Below are positions 24,894 to 34,938 of a DNA stretch of 64,000 nucleotides, one piece after another. The number at the start of each line of letters is the position of its first letter. The stretch's first letter is position 1. The stretch covers positions 682,001 to 746,000 of the forward strand of contig NC_089448.1 of NCBI RefSeq assembly GCF_026210795.1, read 5' to 3'. The notes beneath the pieces are model-generated. The model ran no database searches and had not been told where the DNA came from. It saw only the letters and a program-made list of their open reading frames with translations. The stretch is from Rhizophagus irregularis. Its lineage: Eukaryota; Glomeromycota; Glomeromycetes; Glomerales; Glomeraceae. The position numbers and the translations under genes are program-made.

Positions 24894-25611
24894 TTACCAG
24901 GGAAAATTTTTCGTATAAGTTGAAGAAAAATTTTGTTGAGGTAAAATTGAAGAAATAGGTTTAATATCAGAATTTTCATGAGTTGAGAAAAATGAAATTG
25001 AAGGTAATGTTTGTTGAGTCGTAGAAGTCGACTTCTTTTTTAATGAAGAATTTTGTGATGATGATGAAAGAGAACACAATCTTTCTTGACGGATATTATA
25101 ATAAGGAGGTGTTGGAGGTCGAAATTTTTTTGAGAGACGTTGACTTTTCATATGACTTAATTGTTGTTGATGTATTTCGCTATGTATCTTGTGGTGTTTC
25201 TTTAAATCTTGAGGTCTTTTAAAAGCTTTTTTACATTTCTAATATAAATATAGAAAAAAAAATAATGATTAGATAAATTGGTTTTTTTTTTATAAAGACA
25301 ACTTTTAAAAAATACAATATTTGAAAATACGTTACCTCGCATATGTGTGGTTTTAATGTTACATGAACCCGTAAATGGCTTGTAATATGATCTCTTTTGG
25401 TGGTTCGAACATCACAATCATCCCAATGACAGTCAAGACAAAGATTTCCTGTAGATTTACGACCTACATGATCTGTTGAGAGATGACTATAAAGAGTTTC
25501 CGCATCCTCAAAATTACGATTACAATTTTTCCAAAGACAAATAAATTCCGAATTATTTCCTTCAGAAACTGGAGGTGAAAGTGGGTTTACAAATGAATTA
25601 TTATAAGACAT
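24894..25611 (-). CDS. RIM101: PacC/RIM101-type C2H2 zinc-finger transcription factor (short form)
   Basis: Two exons give 206 residues: 25611-25336 and 25238-24894. Three C2H2 fingers lie between residues ~24 and ~115. Finger 1 starts [20 protein letters not shown], followed by [14 protein letters not shown]; finger 2 contains [20 protein letters not shown]; finger 3 spans the intron, with [17 protein letters not shown]. This order and wording match PacC/Rim101, which activates alkaline-pH genes in the nucleus through GCCARG sites. The C-terminus is only about 90 residues, Ser/Gln/Pro-rich. Aspergillus PacC and yeast Rim101 are over 600 residues and are activated by removal of a long inhibitory C-terminal region, which is absent here. 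A further downstream exon cannot be fully excluded, but the stop at 24894 is in the zinc-finger frame. Confidence 0.88.
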
Positions 25612-27093
25612 CTTGTTTTTTGAAGATTATTTTATTATGGGTGATGATTTATTTTTTTCGAATGGGTAAAAAAAATATTAAGTTTTGAAATTATTTAATA
25701 TTTAAATATATATATATATATATTTTTTTTATTATCCGATAATTTTTTCAAATTTTTTTACTTTTTTTTCAAAGGATCTCTTACCCTTTTATATATTATT
25801 GAATTATAATCTCATGCAAAATTTGAATTTTTTTGCCAAGGAATCTGACGCGTACATTAAACTTTATTGTATAATATAAAGTATATATAAGTATTTTTTA
25901 CTAAGTTAAATAAGGTGATACAATATAATCTAATCATTAACCAAATAAGGAGAATATCATTTAAAAGGGAATATTCGGGAAAATGGGTTGGGTGACACAA
26001 AAATAAAAAACGCTTGGCAAAATTTTACAAAAAAGCTTAAAAATTTCTCAAGAGAATTTTCTCATTTCTTGGTAAAAAAAAAATTTTAATATGATCGATT
26101 ATTGAATTTTGCCAAGAGGAAGGTAAAAAATGAAATAATAACTTATTATGGACAAACAATAATATTATGTTTAAGAACCCTTGGCCAAACAACAAAAAAA
26201 CGTTTTTTACGCAGTAATTTAATTTGAATTTTTCTTATTGAGCCAAGAACCCGGAAAACTCTATGCGGAACATTGTATTCTTTTATTGCAATGATTTTCT
26301 TATTAATTAAATTATAAGTTACTTTAATTATCTTGGCCATATGAAAAAGTAAACAAATGTTCTTAATTATCATCTTTTAACGGTAAGTAGATCTGAACTA
26401 TTTCATTTTTTTTTAAAAAAAATATTTAATTTTTTTTTTTTAAAAAAATCTGACATACTTCTACTCATATCTATACTTGTCACACTATTTTGTTAAGGAA
26501 AGGAGGGATGCCAAGACTTCGAATTACTTTTGGCCAAGAGATTTCCAAAACAAAAATGTAAAAGAGATTTACACATAGTAAATTTGATGAAAATCATTAA
26601 CCATTTTAGGATCGAAACACAACCGAAATAGTTACGGTTCACGGCAAAAAAATCCCCTAACAACAAACGATCTTTCTTGATCTTTTCTTGAGTGCTAAAT
26701 CTTGTATGCATTTCGAAATTAGATAAAATTACCGTGCATTTAATGCTGTAACATTTTAACCTTTATGTTACTTGGTACCCGGTACTCCTTAGTCAAAGGA
26801 TTTACAAATCACACGTGTACGTTCCAATCAAAATATGCCACGTAAAAATTTTTGCCATTTTTATTCTTTTTCTAAATGAATAATAAAAATAATCACCATT
26901 TTATTCATTTATTCGTTTATTCGTCGTTTATTGTGAAAATATTTCTCAAGTATGTAACTGTTCAAAAAAAAAGTATCTCGTTATTTAAAATATAGGGTGA
27001 GAAAAACTAAAAACTTTTTCTTGTTCATTTAGTTCCATTATTTGAAAACAAAACTCCTCATCTTTCACGTCTGAACAAAAAAAAAATCAAAAA
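25612..27093. other. Intergenic, no confident gene
   Basis: Upstream of PacC and of OST4 (divergent), so it should contain both promoters. Two minus-strand ORFs of 75 and 72 codons (26146-26373 and 26493-26711) are visible but have no domain, no splice context and ordinary composition, and I do not annotate them. AT runs dominate the part next to PacC. Confidence 0.4.
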
Positions 27094-27237
27094 ATGATTA
27101 GAGACACAACACTTGCTGCCTTGTGTAACTCATTAGGAGCAATTTTAATGGCATTAATTATTAGTTACCATTTTATAGTAGTGAATTCTAAAGAAAGTTC
27201 TGAAAATTCTGAAAATGTTGAAAAGAAACATTCTTAA
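27094..27237 (+). CDS. OST4: Oligosaccharyltransferase subunit OST4
   Basis: A single-exon gene of 47 codons. The N-terminus MIRDTTLAALCNSLGAILMA matches the OST4 pattern M-I-x-D-x-x-L-A-x-x-x-N-x-L-G, and one hydrophobic membrane helix of about 20 residues runs through ISYHFIVVN. The yeast and human proteins are 36-37 residues; this one has an extra Glu/Ser/Asn-rich tail of about ten residues. OST4 is a membrane subunit of the ER oligosaccharyltransferase that stabilises the contact between the catalytic STT3 and OST3/OST6. It is too short for most gene finders. The ATG sits after an A-rich leader, and an AT-rich 3' region follows. Confidence 0.88.
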   Translation: MIRDTTLAALCNSLGAILMALIISYHFIVVNSKESSENSENVEKKHS

Positions 27238-27469
27238 TAAAAGGAGCGTGTTCAAAAAAAATTCTTTATTGAGTTTTAGGTCTTTTTTTATTTTTTATTT
27301 TATTTTATTTTATTTTTGACATATATATATATGTCTTATTAATAGAAATAAAGGTAATTTTTCTAATTAATATTTTAGTATTAATTTATTAAATTAGGTA
27401 GAAATTCAACTGGATAAGAAAGATAAATAAATAATATCTCTCGTATTCACTGGTATCATTATATATATT

Positions 27470-28779
27470 TTAATTTTTATATTTTTCTGACAAAGCTTCC
27501 ATGAGATTAAAATCATTGTCTCTATGAATAGTTACAATATCAGCTTGAGCATTTGAAAGAACATTTAATTCTGAAATTACAACATTTGTAGGCCGATTTG
27601 CACCAAATACGACACATTCGGCTGAAAAAAATAAGGTAGTAGTGAAATAATTAAAACAAATTTTAGTTAAAAATAATTAGAAAATAAAATTTAATTAAGA
27701 ATAATTAATTACCTATATCTTTTGCATCAAGAGGTTCATATCCAGAATAATAGATTTTGGAAAATTCGGGATTTCCTCGACTTCTATTCAACGTGAATTC
27801 AGTATCTACAGATCCTATATAATTGAAAAGAAAAGTAGATGTTTATAAAATGGAATAAATTTTAGAGATATATGATATGAATTATTGTTACCTGGTCTAA
27901 TCAAAAGAACTCTGACCTTTGTTTTAACTAGTTCTTTTCTTAAGGAGCTAATATGAGATGATTTCCAAATTTGTCAGTACATTTTTTTTTTATTTAAAAT
28001 ATATATATATATATACTTTCAACTCACTCAGCAATTCCCTCAACAGCAAATTTAGAAGCGGAATAAATAGAATTACCAAATCCATGACTTTGTTGACCTG
28101 AGATACTTCCCATTATAATAATATCACCGCTATTGCGTTCTTTCATCCTAGGAAGAACAGCTTGAGTAACATATATTAATCCATTTACATTTGTTTCTAA
28201 AGTTGCTTGAATTTCTTCTTGTGTTTGATTTTCTAAAGTTTCAAATCCAATTGCTATTCCAGCCTACAAAAAAAAAATATTTTAGGGCTTGTCCAAAAAG
28301 ATCTGATGTCTTTTTAATTTGGAAATTTATCGTTACATTGTTCACTAATACGTCGATATCTTTAAGTTCTTGGGGTAAATTTGCGATTACATCGTCAATT
28401 GCTTGTTTATTTCTTACGTCAACTTCACAAGTATGAATTTGTGTATTGGGATATTTTTCCAAAATTTGTGATTTTAATTTTTGTAACCTTTCAGCACGTC
28501 TCGCTAATAAAATGTGGAAAATTCTAGTTAAAGATAATTATTATTACATATGAAAATATCTATTTTAAAAGAAAAGGAAAAGGATATGAGTTTAGAATTA
28601 TATTTTGCAAATTCTAATGCGGTAGCTTCCCCGATACCTGCTGACGCACCTGTACTATAATAAATGATTAAATAAATATATATATATATACACAATTATA
28701 TATTACTTAAAAAAAAATTTTGGTCCCATAAAAGTTAACATTACATTAATACAACACGTCCTGATAATTCTGTATTCAT
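27470..28779 (-). CDS. NADP-dependent short-chain dehydrogenase (YMR226C/YdfG-like)
   Basis: Seven exons give 274 residues: 28779-28745, 28654-28588, 28513-28337, 28263-28028, 27947-27892, 27814-27713 and 27621-27470. The classical SDR motifs are complete: TGASAGIG at residues 13-20, ILLARRAERL (the Arg pair fits NADP binding), NNAG at 92-95, Ser about 146 in GSISG, and YSASK at 160-164. The closest remembered family is the 3-hydroxy acid/serine dehydrogenase group of yeast YMR226C, with LLIRPGSVDTEF and the late VNV..ELNVLSNAQA. It oxidises or reduces small 3-hydroxy acids or related carbonyls in the cytosol. Introns are GT-AG except the second (28514-28587), which begins ATATCCTTTT and ends AC and fits the U12 type. 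Confidence 0.92.
28514..28587 (-). other. AT-AC U12-type (minor spliceosome) intron
   Basis: This 74-bp intron of the dehydrogenase starts ATATCCTTTT, the U12 AT-AC donor consensus. It has a branch-like TCTTTAAC (consensus TCCTTRAY) and ends CCAC about 14 nt after the branch adenosine. Removing it joins NSKL to ILLARRAERL exactly, as expected for the SDR fold. The only GT-AG alternative nearby (donor about 28555) leads to an in-frame stop. Confidence 0.85.
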
Positions 28780-31049
28780 TCTTTATGAAAAGAATTATTA
28801 AATTAAACTTCTAGATTTTTTGAACACCACGTTATCTTAAGCAAATCTTGATTGGATGTACATAATCATGCGATATTAATTTACCTCACGTGACTGACTA
28901 ACAAAATTAAATTAAAGGTTAAGAAATTTTCTAAATTTTTTAAATTTTTTATTTAAATCAAATTTTAGATTTAAATATAAGTGCAAAACGGGATTTAAAT
29001 AATAATAATAGAAATCTAAATAAATCAAAAAAAATTAAATATATTATAAAATAAAATCAAAATTTAATAAATTAGATTTAATTTTGATTCCTAATTATTA
29101 TTTTTTAATAGTATTATCTGTTATAGGTTTTTAAATATTTTAGTTCTTTTTTATATTATTATTTTTATTTTATTAATAATTACATTATAAATTTTTTTTT
29201 TTTAATACAAATCCCTACTATAAATTACCAGATTTCATAAAATTTACTTATTAATTTTAAGCTGCATAGGAGTTTCACTAATTTTTAATAAAATTTGGCT
29301 CAAAATTTATTATTCATAATTAGTAAATGAAATAATTTTTTAATGTTTTTAAAAAATGTTTTCCTTTTTTTCTTAATAAATAATAACTACATATCATTAT
29401 CTTTCAAATAATAAAAAAAAAATTAGCTGAATTTTGTTAAGAATTTATGAATTTATAAACTTTTATAAATTTTTATATAGTTTAAAATCATCAATTCATT
29501 ATATTATTTTACTAGTAAATTTGTAAATTCAGCCAATTTTTTTTATTTATTTAAAAGCTAATTTATTTTATAGTTTTTAATATTCTAAAAATTTTCTTTC
29601 TTTTTAATATATAAAAAAAAAAATTATTTTACTGCTAATTTATTATGTAAAAATTTCTTATATATTTTCTATTTTTTTTTTGTTATTATTTTTCAAATAA
29701 AAAAATTTTGACCAAATTTTTTGTATTTACCTTACGTAATTACTATAAATTAATAGATTTATAAAAATTTAATGATTCTTTAAGGAGTAACGTAAGGTAG
29801 ATAAAGTTTGCCTTACAAATGGAAGTAGATTGAGTAATTTATGTGATCTTACATTACTCACTTTCTACTCCTTTGATTATTAGACACACTACAAATCATA
29901 TAAAATATAGTGGACTGGTTAGTAATTTTTTTTATCTACCTTTTACAAGTAAAGCGCAAAACTAATAAATATAAATATTACTGCTTATCAATCAAAAACA
30001 TCGTGAGATCATTGAAAATAACTCTGCAAATAAAAACTAATGGTATGTGCACTGACTATTTGGTTAAATCTTTGTTATATTGTTATATTAGTCTATAAAA
30101 ATTTCAGATATATTACTCTTCATAGCATTTTTGATCTTCACCGATGAAAAAATCTTTTTGATCAAAATCAAATCCGCACGTGAAATTATTCGCATGAATC
30201 TCATGAATCTCGCACTTGATCACGTGCTCAACAAAAATTTGGCATAGTGTATCAATAAATTTTCTGGTAACAAAATAATAAGCATCTGCGCCTAATTCTG
30301 TAGGATAACTGAAAAATTAAACAATAAATTTTTTGTGTATAAGATGAAATGGAATTTTATGAAAATAAGAGTATAAATCGGAAATAAAGCATTACTACCA
30401 AATTTATGTTATAGATATAAATTCTCATGCTGAACTTAATATTTTTATATTAGAGATAAAAATAGACAAAAATTAAATGGGATCAAAAATCTAGTGTAGA
30501 AAAAAGGTATTGGTGTGAGAATCTAATAGTTAACAATAATAGTGATAGAAACAAATTAATTATAGGTAAACGTGAGAGAATGATGAAATAGTATGATGCT
30601 GGGACTCACATTAAATGGCCTAAGATCTGCATACTCCTTCCCTCTTTGATAGCTTCGATTATTCAGCGGATTTGTGTAATCACATGTCATTTGATTATAG
30701 TATAAAAATTTATAGAAAAAACCAAGATCTCTTATCTAAACATGGCAACACATATTTGTTCATAGCACGTGTTCGTTAAATAGATAATTGACAGCCTTTT
30801 GATAAAAAATTTCTGCAACTTTTGTAACTCTAATGTCTACAGAAGCGAATAGCACGTAAATTCATAATCTCGAAAAGAAAGTGGGTTTTTATTGTTTGAA
30901 TATTCACTTTTTGATCCCCTGTATTTACCTTTCTTTGAATAAACTATAATCACAGTTTGAGGGCATTGATATCAAGGTTCATATTATATGTCGCAAAAAA
31001 CAAAAAAGACAATAGATGTAAGAAGGCACTTCCATTCCTAATGATGAAT
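28780..31049. other. AT-rich gene-free stretch
   Basis: No credible coding region. At about 29728-29810 a short inverted repeat is visible (ACCTTACGTAATTACT against GGAGTAACGTAAGGTAG), which may be a tiny fold-back remnant. The DNA from 30,100 on is less AT-rich and could contain decayed sequence that I cannot identify. Confidence 0.4.
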
Positions 31050-31780
31050 TGCTAAAGGCAAGTGTCTATATTTAAGTTTGATATTTGGATAGAGAGGAGT
31101 TGGGTTATCATTTCAAAATCAACCCCCCTAAGTTCCTAAGTGGCCTGGCCACTAATACTAAATCTTTATTTTCTGATGTCGAATGGAAAGAAATTACTTC
31201 AGAAATTAAGGAAAACCTAAAACTCGGAGAATTAATGAATGATAAAATACACAGTTAGAGGTGTTAAGAAAATTATTTATGAATGTGGTAACGAATATGA
31301 TAAATGTCTTATCATGAATTCATGATCTCGATTTTATTAATTATGCATACTGGAGTATGTTGTTTTTATGGGGTAAGGAAGAGAATCCTTTTGATTCTTC
31401 GAAGTTAGAAAGATGGTACGAAATGATTGATCTGACATTTCACAATACTATCATTGATTTAGTACGTAGTGATGATATGACCTGTGCTTCGAGTGATAGA
31501 AAAAACATTGTAAGAACAATCAATGATCGAAAAAGATTGGTCAAAACTCAAAAGAGGATGAGTTTTAGATTATATAGTATAAGGATCACCTGGAATTTGG
31601 TACTATAGAGGCAGGTTTTAAATGGGAAGGACATAATGGGACTAAATACTTGAATGATTCCTTAAAACTTAATAAAATGATGAAGGGTATGATCATTACT
31701 ATATATGATGTGAGAGAAGACTCTGTAAAAAATCTGATCCGTGTTTTATCTTTCCATATTTTTTCTGTAAATGTATCATT
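31050..31780 (+). pseudogene. Decayed member of a lineage-specific fungal family
   Basis: Plus-strand coding-like text can be read in pieces: FSDVEWKEITSEIKENLKLG, then an 83-codon ORF (31357-31608) with NPFDSSKLERWYEMID and ASSDRKNIVRTINDRKR, then in another frame FGTIEAGFKWEGHNGTKYLN and DSLKLNKMMKGMI. Stops and frame changes separate the blocks. The motif order S.RKN...R, E.G..EAG, GTK...DS.KL.KMMK is one I recall from a large family in Rhizophagus and other fungi. Its function is unknown. No intact start or complete frame remains. Confidence 0.5.
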
Positions 31781-33206
31781 TTAATGGAATTTATAGCCTT
31801 GAATCATGGAAATTTTCATCTCGCTAACACGGATATCCATAAATGTATCATTTTCACAGAATTTTTACAGAAGACACAGAGAAATAATGGAAATATTCGA
31901 ATAAAAATTTTTTATAGGGAGATCTTGTTAGAAAATTGAAAGTTATTGGGATTTTACATTGAGTCAATAGAATTCAATAAAGATCTAAAAACTAAATAAA
32001 ACTAAATATAACTTAATTGTAGTGAAAATTATTTAAAAATATTTCATCCAATATTTAAGTTAATAGAAAATTTGCTATAACCTGATCTGATCCATTAGAA
32101 ACTCTATTTAGCACAGTAAAATTATCCACATCTTTATACATTTGATAATTTATTTTACTTATTTTATAAATTAACTGTTAATGCTTTATAATATAAATTA
32201 AAGTTTATTTTTTATTCAATATAAATTTGTTTTATAAATTTTATAATGAAATCATAGTAATACAAGTAAAAAATAAAATAATTTAAAAGATTAGAATTAG
32301 GATAAGTACTACATATCAATAAAGCATATATAAATTATTAAAAAAAAAAAAAAAAAAAAAAGAATTAGGATAAGTGAACTAGTATTAAGGTATAGGATTA
32401 AGGTTAGATTGGATTAAAATCATTAGATTAAGCCATTAAGATATGAAATTAAGATTAGAGAAAAAATTTTTAATAATTATATTATTTAATATCAATGATT
32501 TCTTATTGGTAATTTGAATATTGATTAATTAACTGTCAGCTAATGATTTAATTCAGATCCATTTTAAGAATATTTCAATATTTTATAATTAGATTTTTGT
32601 AATCTTAAATTCATTAAATTTGTCTTATTAAAACAATATAAATAATCATAATTTTATAGAATTAATATTTAATACATGATTATGATTTAAGTATTTTGAA
32701 TTCTTTATAATATTTTTTAATCCTATAACTAGATTTTTATGAACTTTATATAACTTTATCTTATTAGATTCATCTTATTATAATGATTGAATAATAGTAA
32801 ATTTATTTAATAATATTTATCAAATTATACCATTTTTAAATTTTATGAACTGTATAGTAAAAATTTAAATAATTTATATAATAAATAATTTTAAATTTCT
32901 AAAAATTACTAAAAAATATAAAAATGAAAATTCATTTCAATTATTTAATAATTATATTATTACAAATTTACAATTTACAATTTAATTATATTATTAATAT
33001 AATTATTACATTATTTTAATAGAATTCTAAATATATTTAAACAAGTTATAATTAATTTTAATTTTACTATTAAAAAAAAGCAAATTTAATTAAATTTAAA
33101 ATTTTAAAAATTAGTTTTTTGCAGTTTTTTGCAATTATTTTATTATTTAGTAGTTCAATTTGGCTAATTATTTATTTTTCAATATACTAAATATATATTA
33201 AATTAT
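31781..33206. other. AT-rich spacer before the MULE cluster
   Basis: No gene supported. It contains the tiny poly(A) retro-insertion at 32308-32360. Confidence 0.5.
32293..32375 (+). mobile_element. Very short poly(A) retro-insertion with target duplication
   Basis: The 15-bp sequence AGAATTAGGATAAGT occurs at 32293-32307 and 32361-32375. Between the copies lie only about 33 bp with an AATAAA signal, followed by a run of some 20 A. This is the structure left by an extremely 5'-truncated LINE copy or other reverse-transcribed RNA end. Confidence 0.75.
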
Positions 33207-34802
33207 GAAAATTGTCATTTATCGCTATAGCGACATATCGCCAGTCTATACAGATCATGTGATTTATTGATTTAAACTCGTGATTTACTTTTTTTAAACT
33301 ATAATTAGATTATGAAAAAAAGATTATTGTTATTTTTTTCTCACGATTGTCTTCTCTCTCTTTTTCATTTACCAACAATTTTAAACTTTCATTAATAACG
33401 ACCAATACATCCTTGCTTATTTCACTTCTTTTACTCATAAACAAACTTTTTTTTTACTCTTTTATATTATTTCTATATGGTAAATATATGATATGGATGA
33501 AGAAAGTAGACATGAAAGTCCTAATAATGGTACGTTAATAATAAGCATTAGGCTTATCTTTATATTGGTGTTGAGATCGCGTTAGAGTTAGGGTTAGGGT
33601 TAGGTTAGTTTGTTTAGGATTAGGATTTAGGGTTAGAAATTAGGGTTAGGGTTAGGGTTAGGGTTAGTTTGTTTATAGTTTATAAGTATTTAACTCTTCT
33701 TTTTTTAGTTATTTGTACGCAACCTATATTATTCAATGAACATGATACTGTATCTTTGTATTCAGGAAAGACCTTTACGTCGTGGGAAGAATGTGAACAA
33801 TTTTTGAATGAATGGGCAAAGAGTCAAGGTTTTTATATAATTAAAGATCGTGTAACCCGTTGCTTTTCAATCGTACAAAGTAGAATAATTTGCAGACATT
33901 ACTTTCAAGTAATGTTAGCTACCAAAGAAGCTTTTTTCATATTCAATTTATTCCAAAGAGATAGTATAATATAAACAAAAATGGATCACAAGAACCATTC
34001 TTGGTTGCTGATAAATTTATACAAAATGATCAACAACATTTTTCTTATGATTTTAATGATTCTTCAAGTTTATGTTTATTTAATCGGAATAATAGGGAAA
34101 TTGATGAAGAAAGATTGACAATTCTTGAACAAAAAATTACATATGGCAAATTACACAGAATGTATAAGAAGGCTCTGAACAAGGCATTGCAGTCTAATTC
34201 TAAATCAGAGCAACTCATCAATTTATTACAAAACTTTGCAGAGGAAGAAGAATCAAATCCATCAGATTCTGATGAATTAGAGTTGCAACAAGAAATCATT
34301 ACAGGTGATAAGGAAAATTTTGATCCTTTAATACCAAAGTTACAAAATCCTAAGATACGTCATGGAAAAAGCTGACCATTAGGCACAAAACGCTTTAAAT
34401 CTTCTTGTGAAGCAAATAAAACCAAATCAAAAACACAACGTCATTGTAAAAGATGTGGGTTGGCCGGTCATTATCAAAAGAATTGCAAGGTATTTTCGTA
34501 TAGCCTTTTTACGATTCTTTTGCTTTTTATTTATACTAAGATTATTATTATGCATTTTATTAGGAAGAAGCAGTTAATAACTAGTTGATTTTTTTATTGA
34601 GATATAATAACGCTTACAATAATGCATTATTTGCTTGTTATATTATTTACTTGTAAATTATTTATAATGTAATATTCGCTAATTATTGCTAATATAATAA
34701 AAAATGTATAATTAACGATAAGTCACATGCAATGTAAATCACGTGATTATATGGACTGGTGATATATCGCTATAGCGATAAAAAATAAAACCCTTAAATT
34801 AT
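33198..34802 (+). mobile_element. MULE deletion derivative (Mutator-like DNA transposon)
   Basis: The element spans 33207-34793 and is flanked by the 9-bp duplication TTAAATTAT at 33198-33206 and 34794-34802. Its ends are inverted repeats of about 40 bp that contain the palindrome TATCGCTATAGCGA and CAGTC. Inside, exon 33493-33529 (MDEESRHESPNN) splices to 33709 and on, giving the FAR1-like N-terminus (TFTSWEECEQFLNEWAKSQG). That is fused directly to the SWIM tail (RIICRHYFQVML), a later acidic stretch and a CCHC knuckle (CKRCGLAGHYQKNC, about 34449-34490). The whole DDE catalytic core is missing, so it is non-autonomous. The coding remnant also changes frame near 33975 and has a stop near 34373. 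Confidence 0.85.
33586..33668 (+). repeat. Interstitial telomere-like (TTAGGG)n tract
   Basis: About 80 bp with runs of GGGTTAGGGTTAG, four or five perfect units near 33638-33668 and more, slightly degenerate, from 33586. It lies inside the first intron of the MULE derivative, between exon 33493-33529 and the acceptor at 33707. TTAGGG is the common fungal telomere repeat. Confidence 0.85.
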
Positions 34803-34938
34803 TATTTAATAATTAATAATATTATATAATTATTACAACAAAATATTCAATATGAAAATGAATATTAAATAATCAGTTATTATTATTATATTATATAATG
34901 CCATGTAATAATAAATTAATAATTGTTCAATATTAATT

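Noticed and set aside
26146-26711. Two minus-strand ORFs of ~75 codons
   Set aside because: No domain, no start context and no codon bias; length is within chance for this region.
28514-28560. A GT-AG alternative for the second SDR intron
   Set aside because: Using the GT at about 28555 and the AG before AATTTTCC brings an in-frame TAG before the conserved ILLARRAERL, and breaks the SDR fold.
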